Source: Aureibaculum luteum
GTDB lineage: Bacteria; Bacteroidota; Bacteroidia; Flavobacteriales; Flavobacteriaceae
Length of the DNA: 64,000 nt
Reading direction: 5' to 3'
Assembly: GCF_003449015.1 (NCBI RefSeq)
Contig: NZ_QRGD01000006.1
Span: 186,001-250,000 of the forward strand
Shown here: piece by piece, positions 17,874-27,671 of the stretch
How the letters are laid out: every line of letters begins with the position of its first letter
Numbering within the stretch: position 1 is the first letter of the stretch
Made by a program: the position numbers and the translations under genes
Notes under the pieces: generated by a model
Told to the model about the DNA's origin: nothing
Seen by the model: the letters and a program-made list of their open reading frames with translations, nothing else
The model's database searches: none

Positions 17874-19967
17874 TTATTCTGTAATCACCCCTATTTCAGC
17901 AACAGACATTTTTCCGTCATGGTCTACACTTTTAATCCCTTTTAGCTTAATATAGCGACCTTTAGATGATTGGAATTTTATAATCTGTTCAATGGGGTTG
18001 TTTTTAATATTTCCAAACTCTCCAATAGATACAGATTTCCATGTTTTATTATTTTCACTTACTAAAAACTCATAATCAGAAATGATTCCAGCCGGCCAAC
18101 GCCCTTGCATAGGCATATATGTAAAGCCTGACAAATTGTACACGTTACCTAAATCTATAACAATTTCATTAGGTCCACTATTATTAGTATCGCAGACCCA
18201 AGAGCTCATGTAACTATCATCAATCATCTTCGTAGCCTCTTCTATCTTACCTGAAGACACTTTTAAAACCTTCCAATTCTTTTTACTAATATCAAAATAG
18301 ACCTGCTTTACTGAAGTCCTTTCTTTATTTTCTGGATTATAACCAATCACTTTAAGCTGAGTAGGCTGATCAACAAAAAAGGCATTATTATACTTTAATG
18401 AAGAGGTATCTGGCTCTGAACCATCTGTTGTATAATAAATTTCAATATTTTTATCCGCTACTTTCATTGTTATTGTGCCTTCCTTATCTCTAGTAACAAT
18501 AGGTTCAGTTAATAAATGTGGAGCTTTATACAATTCTATATTTGAAATAGCTAATGCTGCTTTTCCTTTAATATCCAGCTTTATTTTTGAGGTCTTAACC
18601 ACATTAAACCTTAAAATACGCTTATCTCCAATAGTGGTTTGTGTATCTATTACTTTCCAAACGCCATCCACTTCTGCTTCTACAGTAAATTTACTTACAC
18701 GCTGTCCTAAGGGTATGTATTCTTCTAATAAAATTCTATTAATTTCGGTAGGCTTATTAAAAGACAATGTAATAGATGCTTCTGTAATTGAATCGTTAGT
18801 TGACCAATACGTTTCATCATTATTATCATTCACATTTTCAGGCTTATACATTGAATTGTCTCCTCTTACATTTGTAGCTTTTACATCTAAATCTTTAGCT
18901 AAATTCTCAGAAAAATCTTTAGTAATTTGCTCTTTTAAGGCCATCAATTGCTTCACATCATTTTCATGAACCAAGCCCCTAGTGTCAACAGGTAAATTCA
19001 TTAGCAATGAAGCATTTCTCCCCACAGATTCGTAATAAATTTTAACCAAATGTTCTAAGGATTTCACTTGAGTATCTTCAGATTTATGATAATACCAACC
19101 TGGTCTTATAGACACATCACATTCTGCCGGTACCCAATGGGTTCCGTCTTCATGACCAGAACGCAATTCTTTGTATTTCTGATAACCAGGATAAACTTCA
19201 TCTCTTCTGAGTAAACTCCAATTGGTTTCATTTGCCCATCCTTCTTCATTACCTACCCAACGTACGCCTGGGCCACCATCTCCAAAAATAACAGCATTAG
19301 GCTGTAACTCTCTTACAATTTCAACGGCTTTATCCCATTGGTAATAAGTTTTATTATCTATTTTTCGAGTTTCATTTGCTCCTCCATAATACCCAGAACC
19401 TCCATTAGCACCATCAAACCAAACTTCAAATATGTCACCATAATTTGTCAATAATTCTCTTAATTGATTATGAAAATACGTAACATATTCTGGTTTCCCG
19501 TATTGTTCATGGTTTCTATCCCATGGTGATAAATATACGCCTAACTTTAAACCAAATTCTTTACAAGCTTCTGATAAATCTTTAAGAACATCACCTTTTC
19601 CATTTTTCCATGGAGAGTTTTTAACCGAATGCTCTGTATATTCTGATGGCCATAGGCAAAACCCGTCATGGTGTTTAGCTGTAATTATGACTCCTTTCAT
19701 TCCAGCATCTTTAATTGTTTTTGCCCATTGCCTAGCATCCAATTCCGTTGGATTGAACTGTTCTGGTTTTTCACTACCGTCACCCCACTCCATATTCGTA
19801 AACGTATTCATGTTAAAATGAATAAATGCGTAATATTCCATCCCGTGCCATTGCAATTGTCGTTGTGACGGTATTGGTCCAAATGGTTCTGGTGGTGCTA
19901 CTTTTGGAGCACAAGAAATTATACTACTTAATGCTAGAACAACTACTATTTTTATACTTAATTTCAT
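17874..19967 (-). CDS. GH29 alpha-L-fucosidase with discoidin and HEX-C-like domains, lipoprotein
   Basis: A 697-residue lipoprotein (lipobox Cys19, SSIISC). The GH29 domain (~35-350) shows MEYYAFIHFNMNTFTNMEWG, VIITAKHHDGFCLW and FEVWFDGANGG with predicted nucleophile Asp185. Then follow a discoidin-like sandwich (~360-470), a chitobiase-C-type Ig-like module (IEIYYTTDGSEPD, ~490-545) and a second discoidin/CBM32-like domain to the C-terminus. This is the architecture of the GH29 subgroup that often cleaves alpha-1,3/4-linked fucose. Carbohydrate-binding modules and lipid anchoring suggest action on large glycan fragments at the cell surface. Confidence 0.9.
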   Translation of the reverse strand: MKLSIKIVVVLALSSIISCAPKVAPPEPFGPIPSQRQLQWHGMEYYAFIHFNMNTFTNMEWGDGSEKPEQFNPTELDARQWAKTIKDAGMKGVIITAKHHDGFCLWPSEYTEHSVKNSPWKNGKGDVLKDLSEACKEFGLKLGVYLSPWDRNHEQYGKPEYVTYFHNQLRELLTNYGDIFEVWFDGANGGSGYYGGANETRKIDNKTYYQWDKAVEIVRELQPNAVIFGDGGPGVRWVGNEEGWANETNWSLLRRDEVYPGYQKYKELRSGHEDGTHWVPAECDVSIRPGWYYHKSEDTQVKSLEHLVKIYYESVGRNASLLMNLPVDTRGLVHENDVKQLMALKEQITKDFSENLAKDLDVKATNVRGDNSMYKPENVNDNNDETYWSTNDSITEASITLSFNKPTEINRILLEEYIPLGQRVSKFTVEAEVDGVWKVIDTQTTIGDKRILRFNVVKTSKIKLDIKGKAALAISNIELYKAPHLLTEPIVTRDKEGTITMKVADKNIEIYYTTDGSEPDTSSLKYNNAFFVDQPTQLKVIGYNPENKERTSVKQVYFDISKKNWKVLKVSSGKIEEATKMIDDSYMSSWVCDTNNSGPNEIVIDLGNVYNLSGFTYMPMQGRWPAGIISDYEFLVSENNKTWKSVSIGEFGNIKNNPIEQIIKFQSSKGRYIKLKGIKSVDHDGKMSVAEIGVITE

Positions 19968-20034
19968 TTCTCAGATCTTCTTTATATTTTGATTTACGAA
20001 AATTCTTTTGAACATCGTCCGTTTCAGATATGTT

Positions 20035-22170
20035 TTAATTTTCCTCCAAAAGCTGTTCATATTTTTCTTTAATAAACTTACCCCAAATAGCATAACCTTC
20101 AGGTTTTAAATGTATACCATCTCCAGAAAAATAATCCTCATTTAAAAACCCTTTTTCATCAATGAATAATGAAATAAGGTTATAGTACTTCACCTTGTTT
20201 GGCGTTTTAAACGCACTTAACAATTTATGAACTGAATTATATTTCTGTCTTGTCTTCTGGGTAGGATCTATTCCTGTTGGTAACGGTCCTAACACGACAA
20301 TTTTTGATTTTTTAAATTTTGTTCGAGTAAGTGCTATCAATTTTTCTATACCTTCAAAAATTTCAAAAGCATTATTATCTCTAAAGTTATTGACGCCAAT
20401 TGTTACTACCACCATTTTTGGATTTGCATTTTCATAATTTCCTTTTTCAATTCGCCATAAAACATGCTGCGTTCTATCACCAGAAATACCAGCATTCATC
20501 CAAGTAATATCTTTAAAGTATGTTTTAGCTGCTTCGGTACCAGTATTACTATTTATATAATTTCTATTACCACTACTCCCCCAACTTTGAGTAATAGAGT
20601 TACCAATAACTAGTACATCGATATTTTTAAGTGTCTGAACTACAGAATCAATATCATGAGCTTGTGCCCACCAATCGGTACCATTAGTCCATCCTGCAGC
20701 TGAACGATATTCAGCAGAAGGTGATGGAATTGTTACAAAACTCACTTTTTGATCTGTAGCCCGCAAAATAAAGTCAACAATAGGTGTTGGGTTTTGCAAG
20801 CTATGTGGATGATGACCAGTATTTGGTTTATGAATTACTTCAATGTCACCTGAAAACTGATTAATTTTCTTCTCAAATAGTGTTGTATTTTCTGAAATAG
20901 GGACTACGTTATCTGCATCTCCTACCACATGTAGCATTGGATAACCTCCTTTTACTATTTTTTTTACTTTGTGTATCGGGTTGTCTTTAAACCTCTCTAG
21001 TTTCCTTTCATTTTTCAACTTATACACCTTCTTAAAACGCCCCCAGTCTCCCTTACTTAATTTACCTTGGCCCATTCCTCCTGGCCAACTCTTACCATCT
21101 AAAACTGGGGCATCTGCATAAATAGCAGCAATTTTTTTAGGATTTTTCGCAGCCCAATTGTAAATTATTAATCCACCTCGGCTCATTCCTTCTAGAACTA
21201 CTTTTTTAGACAAACCTGAACTCGTCATTAATTTATAAAAATTATTCCACCGCTTTAATGCTAATTTGCTCCCATAAAGACTACTAACATCACAATATGC
21301 AATATGAAAACCTCTTTCCAGTAATGCAATATCAGTTTGCGGCTCATGTCCCCAGAATCTTGCACGTAAAACCCAAGGGTTTCCTTTTGCCACTTTTTTG
21401 GGTACAACAATTTTACATTGCGTACTGTCAATTTTAAAGTTTAACAAAGAATATCCGTAAAAATTTTCGCTTTTTTCAATGGCACTATTTTTATCTTCAA
21501 AAAAGTTTATCGACATCATTTGCTCTTGATGAATTACTTCATACAATCTTTTAGCTATAATGGTTTGACCTAATCCAGAGGGATGAATTCCATCTGGCAA
21601 TAAATCCTTTTTGTCCACAAACAAATGATATAAATCTATAACCTCAACATTCGTATTAAATGCCACTGACTGCGTCAAAGGAATAATTTTATTTTTTATT
21701 ACAGGATTCCAAATTTTGGTAGTATCTACTGTAAAAGATGGTACTGGAAGCAACAAAACTATCCGTATTTTATCATTTATGTTTTTAAATGATTGAATCA
21801 AATCTTGATAATCCTTTTCAAATTCACCTAAATAAACCCTGTTTCCAAGCTTACTATCATTAGTACCCAACTTCATAAATACAATATCAGGAATAAAATT
21901 AAGAGCTTCCTTATAAGCTTTAGTCTCAGTATATGGGTGATTTCCTTTGTTCAAAAGCGTTCTACCACTAACTCCAAAATTTTTCACCTCATATTTATCA
22001 CCTAACAATTCCTGTAATTGAGCAGGGTATGAGTTTTTTTCACGATTAACGACTCCAGCCCCATAAGTAATACTATTACCGACGCAAGCAATTTTTATAG
22101 GTTCTTGGGCTATTAACCCAACAGAAAAAGTTAAGAGAAAAAGAATTAAAAGTTTACTTGTTCTTTTCAT
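20035..22170 (-). CDS. three-domain esterase: SGNH + alpha/beta hydrolase + SGNH
   Basis: A 711-residue secreted protein (signal peptide ~1-21) that contains three complete hydrolase domains. Domain 1 (~24-215) is SGNH/GDSL with Ser33 in GNSIT, TNDS at 103-106 and Asp193/His196 in LPDGIHP. Domain 2 (~235-470) is an alpha/beta hydrolase with Ser330 in GMSRGG, Asp418 or Asp420 in VVGDAD and a His near 453. Domain 3 (~517-705) is another SGNH with Ser525 in GNSIT and Asp684/His687 in SGDGIHL. All three appear catalytically intact. It probably deacylates an acetylated glycan. Its start overlaps the sulfatase stop by 4 bp (ATGA), so desulfation and deacetylation genes are coupled. Confidence 0.85.
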   Translation of the reverse strand: MKRTSKLLILFLLTFSVGLIAQEPIKIACVGNSITYGAGVVNREKNSYPAQLQELLGDKYEVKNFGVSGRTLLNKGNHPYTETKAYKEALNFIPDIVFMKLGTNDSKLGNRVYLGEFEKDYQDLIQSFKNINDKIRIVLLLPVPSFTVDTTKIWNPVIKNKIIPLTQSVAFNTNVEVIDLYHLFVDKKDLLPDGIHPSGLGQTIIAKRLYEVIHQEQMMSINFFEDKNSAIEKSENFYGYSLLNFKIDSTQCKIVVPKKVAKGNPWVLRARFWGHEPQTDIALLERGFHIAYCDVSSLYGSKLALKRWNNFYKLMTSSGLSKKVVLEGMSRGGLIIYNWAAKNPKKIAAIYADAPVLDGKSWPGGMGQGKLSKGDWGRFKKVYKLKNERKLERFKDNPIHKVKKIVKGGYPMLHVVGDADNVVPISENTTLFEKKINQFSGDIEVIHKPNTGHHPHSLQNPTPIVDFILRATDQKVSFVTIPSPSAEYRSAAGWTNGTDWWAQAHDIDSVVQTLKNIDVLVIGNSITQSWGSSGNRNYINSNTGTEAAKTYFKDITWMNAGISGDRTQHVLWRIEKGNYENANPKMVVVTIGVNNFRDNNAFEIFEGIEKLIALTRTKFKKSKIVVLGPLPTGIDPTQKTRQKYNSVHKLLSAFKTPNKVKYYNLISLFIDEKGFLNEDYFSGDGIHLKPEGYAIWGKFIKEKYEQLLEEN

Positions 22171-23624
22171 GAAATGTTTTTATAAATAATTGATAAGTCT
22201 AATTGATCTCCCATTTGTTTCTGTAACTCCATTAATTCTACAAAAAGGGTTTTTATTTTTTCTTTACTCTGAGGCTCTGCTGCTATATCTTTCAACTCTT
22301 GTGGATCTTCTTTTAAGTTATATAAAAGAATTTTCTCGCTTTTAGGATAAACGATTAATTTATAACCATCCCTTCTTATCATTCTTTGAGATTTTTTCTC
22401 GTACGTTCCATAAATAGCATCATAACTACCCTTAGAATCAGTACCATCAATTTGATTTGTTAAACTATTAAACTCAACATATTTTGGTTTTTCAATTCCT
22501 GCCAACTCAAGTGTTGTGGCCATTACATCTTGCATATAAACATCAGTAGCTATTTTTTTGCCTTTTGGAATTTTGGGTCCTACAATCATTAAAGGAACTC
22601 GCATACTATGATCATACATATTCTGCTTTCCGATAAGTCCATGTTCACCCACTGACAAACCATGATCAGAACTGAAAAATATATACGTATTTTCCATAAG
22701 ACCTTGTTTTTCTAAGGTATTAATTATGTCCTTTAGCTGATCGTCCAAATGGGTTGTTAATGCATAATATTCCTGCCTATTTACTTTTACGGAATATTCA
22801 GTTCTAGGAAAAGGAGCCAATTTTTCATCTCTCAGGTTTTTCCCAGCTCCCATGGTTTCGGCATAAGGGTACATGGGCATAAAACTGTCAGGAATAGCGA
22901 TACTATCCAACGGATACATATCTACATATTTCTTCGGAGATTGACGCGGATCATGTGGAGCGTTGAACGCGATATACATAAAAAATGGTTTTTCTTTGGT
23001 TGCCGCACTGTCAATAAAAGACACCGCATCATCTTTTATCATTTCGCTCCAATGTTTGCCTCCTTTCCAATACCCACCAAATTCTCTTTTCCATGGTTTC
23101 CATAGCGTGTCATTCTCATTTTGTGGTCGATTATATCCTTCAGGACTATCACCAGGCATGCCTGGAAGAACATGACCTACATGGTTAAAAATAGAATCCG
23201 CTTTAGCTGAAATATGCCATTTTCCAGTCATATAGGTTTCATAACCCGCACGTTGCATTAACCTTGGCCAGGTCTTATCTAGTTCATTATTCTTACTAAA
23301 CTCTTTTGAAACTGCTTGAGCTCGCCATACTGACCGTCCGCTTATGACCATTGCTCTTGAAGCTAAACAAATAGCACCGTTCCATCCACCCATATTATAG
23401 GTATGCGTAAAAGTAGTCCCCTCTTCCGCCAGTTTATCCATAGTAGGCGTTTTTACTTCTTTATTACCTAATACATGGACATCTTTAAAACTTTGATCGT
23501 CAGAAAACAGAAAAATAATATTAGGCTTTTTTACAATTTTATTTTCGGGTTCTGAATTTTCATTGTTTTTTTTACAACCAAAAACACAGATAACTAATAG
23601 TAATAACCAACTGATATTTCTCAT
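22167..23624 (-). CDS. S1-family sulfatase with CxAxR motif, lipoprotein
   Basis: A 485-residue lipoprotein (lipobox Cys17). It opens with KPNIIFLFSDDQSFKDVHVLG (metal ligands Asp42-Asp43). The modification site is Cys86 in CLASR, the CxAxR variant in place of the commoner CxPxR; both forms are accepted by known formylglycine-generating systems. The second metal/sulfate motif FSSDHGLSVGEHGLIGKQ is present. It removes sulfate from the glycan, but position specificity is unknown. The gene is translationally coupled to the triple esterase by a 4-bp overlap and follows another sulfatase by 22 bp. Confidence 0.9.
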   Translation of the reverse strand: MRNISWLLLLVICVFGCKKNNENSEPENKIVKKPNIIFLFSDDQSFKDVHVLGNKEVKTPTMDKLAEEGTTFTHTYNMGGWNGAICLASRAMVISGRSVWRAQAVSKEFSKNNELDKTWPRLMQRAGYETYMTGKWHISAKADSIFNHVGHVLPGMPGDSPEGYNRPQNENDTLWKPWKREFGGYWKGGKHWSEMIKDDAVSFIDSAATKEKPFFMYIAFNAPHDPRQSPKKYVDMYPLDSIAIPDSFMPMYPYAETMGAGKNLRDEKLAPFPRTEYSVKVNRQEYYALTTHLDDQLKDIINTLEKQGLMENTYIFFSSDHGLSVGEHGLIGKQNMYDHSMRVPLMIVGPKIPKGKKIATDVYMQDVMATTLELAGIEKPKYVEFNSLTNQIDGTDSKGSYDAIYGTYEKKSQRMIRRDGYKLIVYPKSEKILLYNLKEDPQELKDIAAEPQSKEKIKTLFVELMELQKQMGDQLDLSIIYKNIS

Positions 23625-23646
23625 GACTTTAAGTATTTCTATTTAA

Positions 23647-25245
23647 TTATTTTTTATTCAAAAGACTAAACCGCTCTATTTCCTTCCATACTTTACCGTT
23701 CATCGGTGCATCATTCTGTTGATACTCTCCTTCTGTACTTCTGCCATTTTCAATTGTTGAAACCATTAAACTATTTAATTCTTTAGCAATTTCAGGATTC
23801 GCTTTAAATAAATTATTCGCTTCTTCGGGATCTTCTTCTAAATTGTAGAGTTGATATTTTGGTAAGGTTTTTGCCAATTCAGAATTCGGTTTCGGATCAC
23901 TCCAACCTCCTGAGTCAGGACAAAAAATCATTTTCCACTTTCCTTTACGTATCGCAAAACTTCCGTTGATGGAATGATGAACAGTAGCTTCACGACTGTA
24001 ATTGGTAACGCTTTCACTAGAAAAAAGTGGAACCATTGAATAACTATCTTCACACTCACTATCTTTCAGTTCTGTATTTGTTAATTCGGCCACAGTAGCC
24101 AATAAATCCGTAGTACATATCGTTTTATCAGAACTAGAGTTGGGTTTAATATGCTTTGGCCATTTTACAATAAAAGGAACACGATGCCCACCTTCAAATA
24201 TATCAGCCTTGTGACCTCTGTATATAGCACTTGGATTATGTCCTTTTTCAGCCAAAACTTTATAATTGGCCTGAGGAGAACATCCATTATCACTTGTGAA
24301 AATTATAACAGTATTTTCTGCAATACCTTCCTCTTCAACTGTTTGTAGTAATTGCCCCATATAATGGTCAATTTGCATCATAAAATCAGCATATGGATTT
24401 AATCCACTTTTACCTTGCCATTCTTCGGTTGGTAAAATAGGTGTGTGCGGTGATGGTAGTGCTAAATACAAAAAGAAAGGTTTGTCACTTTTAGCCTTTT
24501 GTTCAATATAACTGAATGATTTTTTAAAAAAATTTGGGGTAACATCCTCATGTACAAAATCAGAACCTGTTGGTCCTTCTCGCCACCAAGAATACTTCCC
24601 TTTATTTACTGTAACAGAATCTGGAATTACCGTAGGCATTCCGTTTTGAACGTATACATAAGGTGCCATATCTAAAGAGCCTGAATGCCCATAAGAATAG
24701 GTAAACCCTAATTCTTTTGGTCCATTTTTTATAGGTTTAGAGAAGTCTATATTATCATAATCATCGGCATTCCAGCCTGTACCACCAACAGAATCCCCCT
24801 GTTTTAGAGCCCAATCCCAACCTAAATGCCATTTACCAATAAAGCCCGTTTCATATCCTTGTTTTTTCAACAAAGAAGCAACTGTGGTTCTACTATTTGG
24901 AATTAATGCCTTAGACACACCAGTGAGCACTCCATTTTTTAACGGACTCCTCCAATTATATCTGCCAGTTAAAATTCCATATCTTGTAGGAGTACAAACT
25001 GCTGATGAAGTATGAGCGTCAGTAAATTTAATTCCATCTGCTGCCAATTGATCGATATTTGGAGTTTTTATTTTACCATTAGAATTAAACGTTCCAATAT
25101 CTCCATAACCCAAATCATCCGTAAGGACGTAGATAATGTTTGGAGGATTTTGAATGATCTCTTTTTCGTGCTCTTTTTTATCATTGCAAGAAAACATTAG
25201 GCTCAAAAAAGTTAAAAATAATATTGTCTTTAATGATTTCTTCAT
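23647..25245 (-). CDS. S1-family arylsulfatase-like sulfatase, lipoprotein
   Basis: A 532-residue lipoprotein (lipobox Cys20, LSLMFSC). It has PPNIIYVLTDDLGYGDIGTF with the Asp pair at the metal site, Cys84 in CTPTRYGILTGRY as the formylglycine site, ETGFIGKWHLGWDW and IIFTSDNGCSP. The overall pattern is close to arylsulfatase A-type enzymes. It would act on the sulfated glycan in the periplasm or at the surface. It lies between the frameshifted beta-helix gene (32 bp upstream) and the second sulfatase (22 bp downstream), inside one probable transcript. Confidence 0.9.
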   Translation of the reverse strand: MKKSLKTILFLTFLSLMFSCNDKKEHEKEIIQNPPNIIYVLTDDLGYGDIGTFNSNGKIKTPNIDQLAADGIKFTDAHTSSAVCTPTRYGILTGRYNWRSPLKNGVLTGVSKALIPNSRTTVASLLKKQGYETGFIGKWHLGWDWALKQGDSVGGTGWNADDYDNIDFSKPIKNGPKELGFTYSYGHSGSLDMAPYVYVQNGMPTVIPDSVTVNKGKYSWWREGPTGSDFVHEDVTPNFFKKSFSYIEQKAKSDKPFFLYLALPSPHTPILPTEEWQGKSGLNPYADFMMQIDHYMGQLLQTVEEEGIAENTVIIFTSDNGCSPQANYKVLAEKGHNPSAIYRGHKADIFEGGHRVPFIVKWPKHIKPNSSSDKTICTTDLLATVAELTNTELKDSECEDSYSMVPLFSSESVTNYSREATVHHSINGSFAIRKGKWKMIFCPDSGGWSDPKPNSELAKTLPKYQLYNLEEDPEEANNLFKANPEIAKELNSLMVSTIENGRSTEGEYQQNDAPMNGKVWKEIERFSLLNKK

Positions 25246-25277
25246 TTTAATTAAATTATTTATATGTTAAGTTTATA

Positions 25278-26948
25278 CTATTTTTTTAGAGGCAATTCAA
25301 TTTTCAATTCTTTTTGATTTCTAAAAACCAATAGATCAAGTTTACCTAGCCAACTATCATTTTGAAACGATTTCATTAAATTTGCAAACTCATTTATTTC
25401 TAAACCTTGGCAGGAAATAATAACATCACCAACTTTTAAAGAAGAATTACCGATTATACCATTCTCATCAATTGAGGTAATTAAAACTCCTGCTGTTTTG
25501 TTTAAACCTGCAGCTGAACGTTCTTCAATTGTTGTTATATTTTTTATTTTTGCTCCCAACCATTCATAAACAGAAGACTTTTCACTAACTCCACTAAAAA
25601 ATATAATTGGTGTATTGGGAGTTTTAGCCAAGGCTTTTAATTTTTTATTTTTTACGCCAAAACCTGTCATATCAAAATTCTTGAAGCCAATTTCAAAAGC
25701 CCGTGAATTATTTTTTAACTTGTAATTTCCTGATTTAGCATCTTCAAAAAGAGGGTTCCCAAAAATACTATGTTTGTCTACCCCCTTATTTTGGCTTGCC
25801 AATAAAGTTTTTTGGTCGGGAAAAAAATTAAAATCGACTTCTTTTCCCCATTCTTGTAAACGGATATCTCTATGCTCCGTAAAAACAATGTTACTTTTAA
25901 AAATGTCGTTGCTATTTTTAAACCAAACATGTGGATGGAATCCATTGTTAATTGTAATATTATTTTCAACCGTACGATTAAATCCTTCCCTCAATTTAAT
26001 CCCTCCATTTAAACATAAATTATTATAAATTTGATAGTTGGACGACCCATCATCTAAATCTATATCCCAACCATGGTCACAACGGAACCTGTTATTTCTA
26101 ATGATAGTGGTTTGGGTAGCATCCCAAGTTGGCATTTTAGGGTTTGCCTCAACTATACCATTCATTGTTTCTCTGTTAGGGTGCCAGAAACGATCTCTTC
26201 CCCAAGAATTAAAAGCACCGTGGTCGCCAGATTCCAACACCGTATTAAAAACGTCATTATACTCTATGATATGCCCACCCCAAGTACCGTCCCCAATATT
26301 AACACCTGCTCTGGGAACATCATAAATGCTATTATTACTAACTGTTATGTTCATTGCCATAGCAATTTCAACACCGGCGGTTTGTTTTTCTATACGACCG
26401 ATTTTGTAAATTAAATTATTATCTACCAATACATTACTTGGATATTTGTTGTTTTTTGGTCCTTTAATAGTATCCATTTTAGGTAGCGGCATGAACTCAT
26501 TATATTGGAAAGATGGCGAACGTACGGCTTCAGGAGAGCCTACCAAACAAATTGCTGAAGCTCCAATATTATGAATGTGGTTATTTGAAATTTCGATATT
26601 ACGATTAAAATTACTGACAAAAATAGCATTACCTCCCAAATTAGTAAATTCACAATTTTCAATTTTTATATCTTTTGCACCTTCAATAAAAATAGCCCCA
26701 CCTCGATAAATTGTCCAATCGCTTCTTAATAATGGCTCGTATTTTTCCATGAATGTTCGCTGCGTATGTTCAAATTTTAAATTGCTAATTTCAATATTAC
26801 TTGCGGGCTTTTCCTCTGTGCCTACAATCTCAATTAAATGTTTCTGTTCTGAAACCTCTACCAAAGTATTAGCTAAATCTATATTCTCCATAGGCCAATA
26901 GTATAAATTATCATGAGTATCTAAATACCATTCACCTGGACTATCCAA
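25278..26948 (-). pseudogene. beta-helix (GH141-like) protein with PDZ domain, C-terminal part after frameshift
   Basis: This frame encodes the last ~550 residues of a right-handed parallel beta-helix protein: repeated N-x-I/V strands (ISNLKFEHTQRTF, IENCEFTNLGGNAIFVSN, ISNNHIHNIGASAICLVG), then a C-terminal PDZ-like domain (ENGIIGNSSLKVGDVIISCQG). It is out of frame with the upstream part by one base. Read continuously across the junction, the protein gives VFEELDSPGEWYLD, a stretch typical of beta-helix glycosidases related to GH141, a family that includes alpha-L-fucosidases. The Met at 26948 is internal to that conserved stretch and is not a natural start. The gene is therefore either inactivated, or the assembly has a one-base error. 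Confidence 0.8.
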
Positions 26949-27664
26949 TTCCTCAAAACATTTTCTACCATTCTGTATTTTTCGTGCATTTTTGATGGAC
27001 GATTATTTTGATGTCCTCCAATTAATTTGGCTTCTCCATTTTCATCTATCTCAGTAATCTTATAATGAAAATCACCCCATTCACCACTATGCATTACATG
27101 AAGAAAAGCTCCAATAGGATTGTTCCAAGAACTTATTCTTTCTTTAGATAGAGCATCAGCTGCATGTCCTTGCCAATGACCTCCGTTTTCTTCATAATTT
27201 GGATAACGTGCCATTATTTGCGGTTTTCCATTGATATATAAGGCATCAAATATTTCATTTTTTTCAACTTTTGCGATCCAAATAGCACTGTTATGCTTTT
27301 GCCAACTTAAATTTAACTTTTTAGATCCTTTTATGATAGTTTTGTCATTTCCCGCTCCTATCAGTTTTAAAGATCCTTGTTCATTACCTATCCTAATCGG
27401 TGAAGTTATTCGGTGCTCACCAGCTTCAAGATGAATTGTAATAGGATGAAGTTTTCCATTATTTCTTAACCTATTTACTTTATTGATTGCTTCTTCAAGT
27501 GTGCTCAAAACAATTTTCCCATCGTTAAAGTCAGAGAAATCATTATTTTTTGATACATATAAATCAGATACAATGGGTTTACACCCAATAAACATCAACA
27601 ATAAAATACTAAGCCTAAAGATCCATTTTAGATCTTGTTTTTTATATTTAAAAAATTTTCTCAT
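26921..27664 (-). pseudogene. beta-helix (GH141-like) protein, N-terminal part before frameshift
   Basis: This frame encodes about 240 residues: a lipoprotein signal (lipobox Cys28, LLLMFIGC), then SDLYVSKNNDFSDFNDGK and STLEEAINKVNRLRNNGK, the usual start of parallel beta-helix enzymes, and ALYINGKPQIMARYPNYEENGG, common in GH141-like proteins. After MVEN the frame shifts and only a dozen unrelated residues precede the stop at 26921. Joined to the downstream frame it would make a protein of roughly 800 residues with a C-terminal PDZ domain. It begins 7 bp after the preceding GH29 stop, so it is embedded in the fucosidase operon. The GH141 assignment is by resemblance only. Confidence 0.8.
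26955..26958 (-). other. single-base frameshift site in A/T homopolymer
   Basis: On the coding strand the sequence reads GAAAATGTTTTGAGGAATTG; one additional T in the four-T run would restore VENVFEELDSPGEWYLD. Plus-strand coordinates are those of the AAAA run. Four-base homopolymers are common sites of both slippage mutation and sequencing error. Confidence 0.75.
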
Positions 27665-27671
27665 TAAATTA

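Noticed and set aside
18475-18969. 164-codon plus-strand open frame within the GH29 gene
   Set aside because: Antisense shadow of a strongly supported gene; the composition mirrors the minus-strand coding frame and has no signal or domain.
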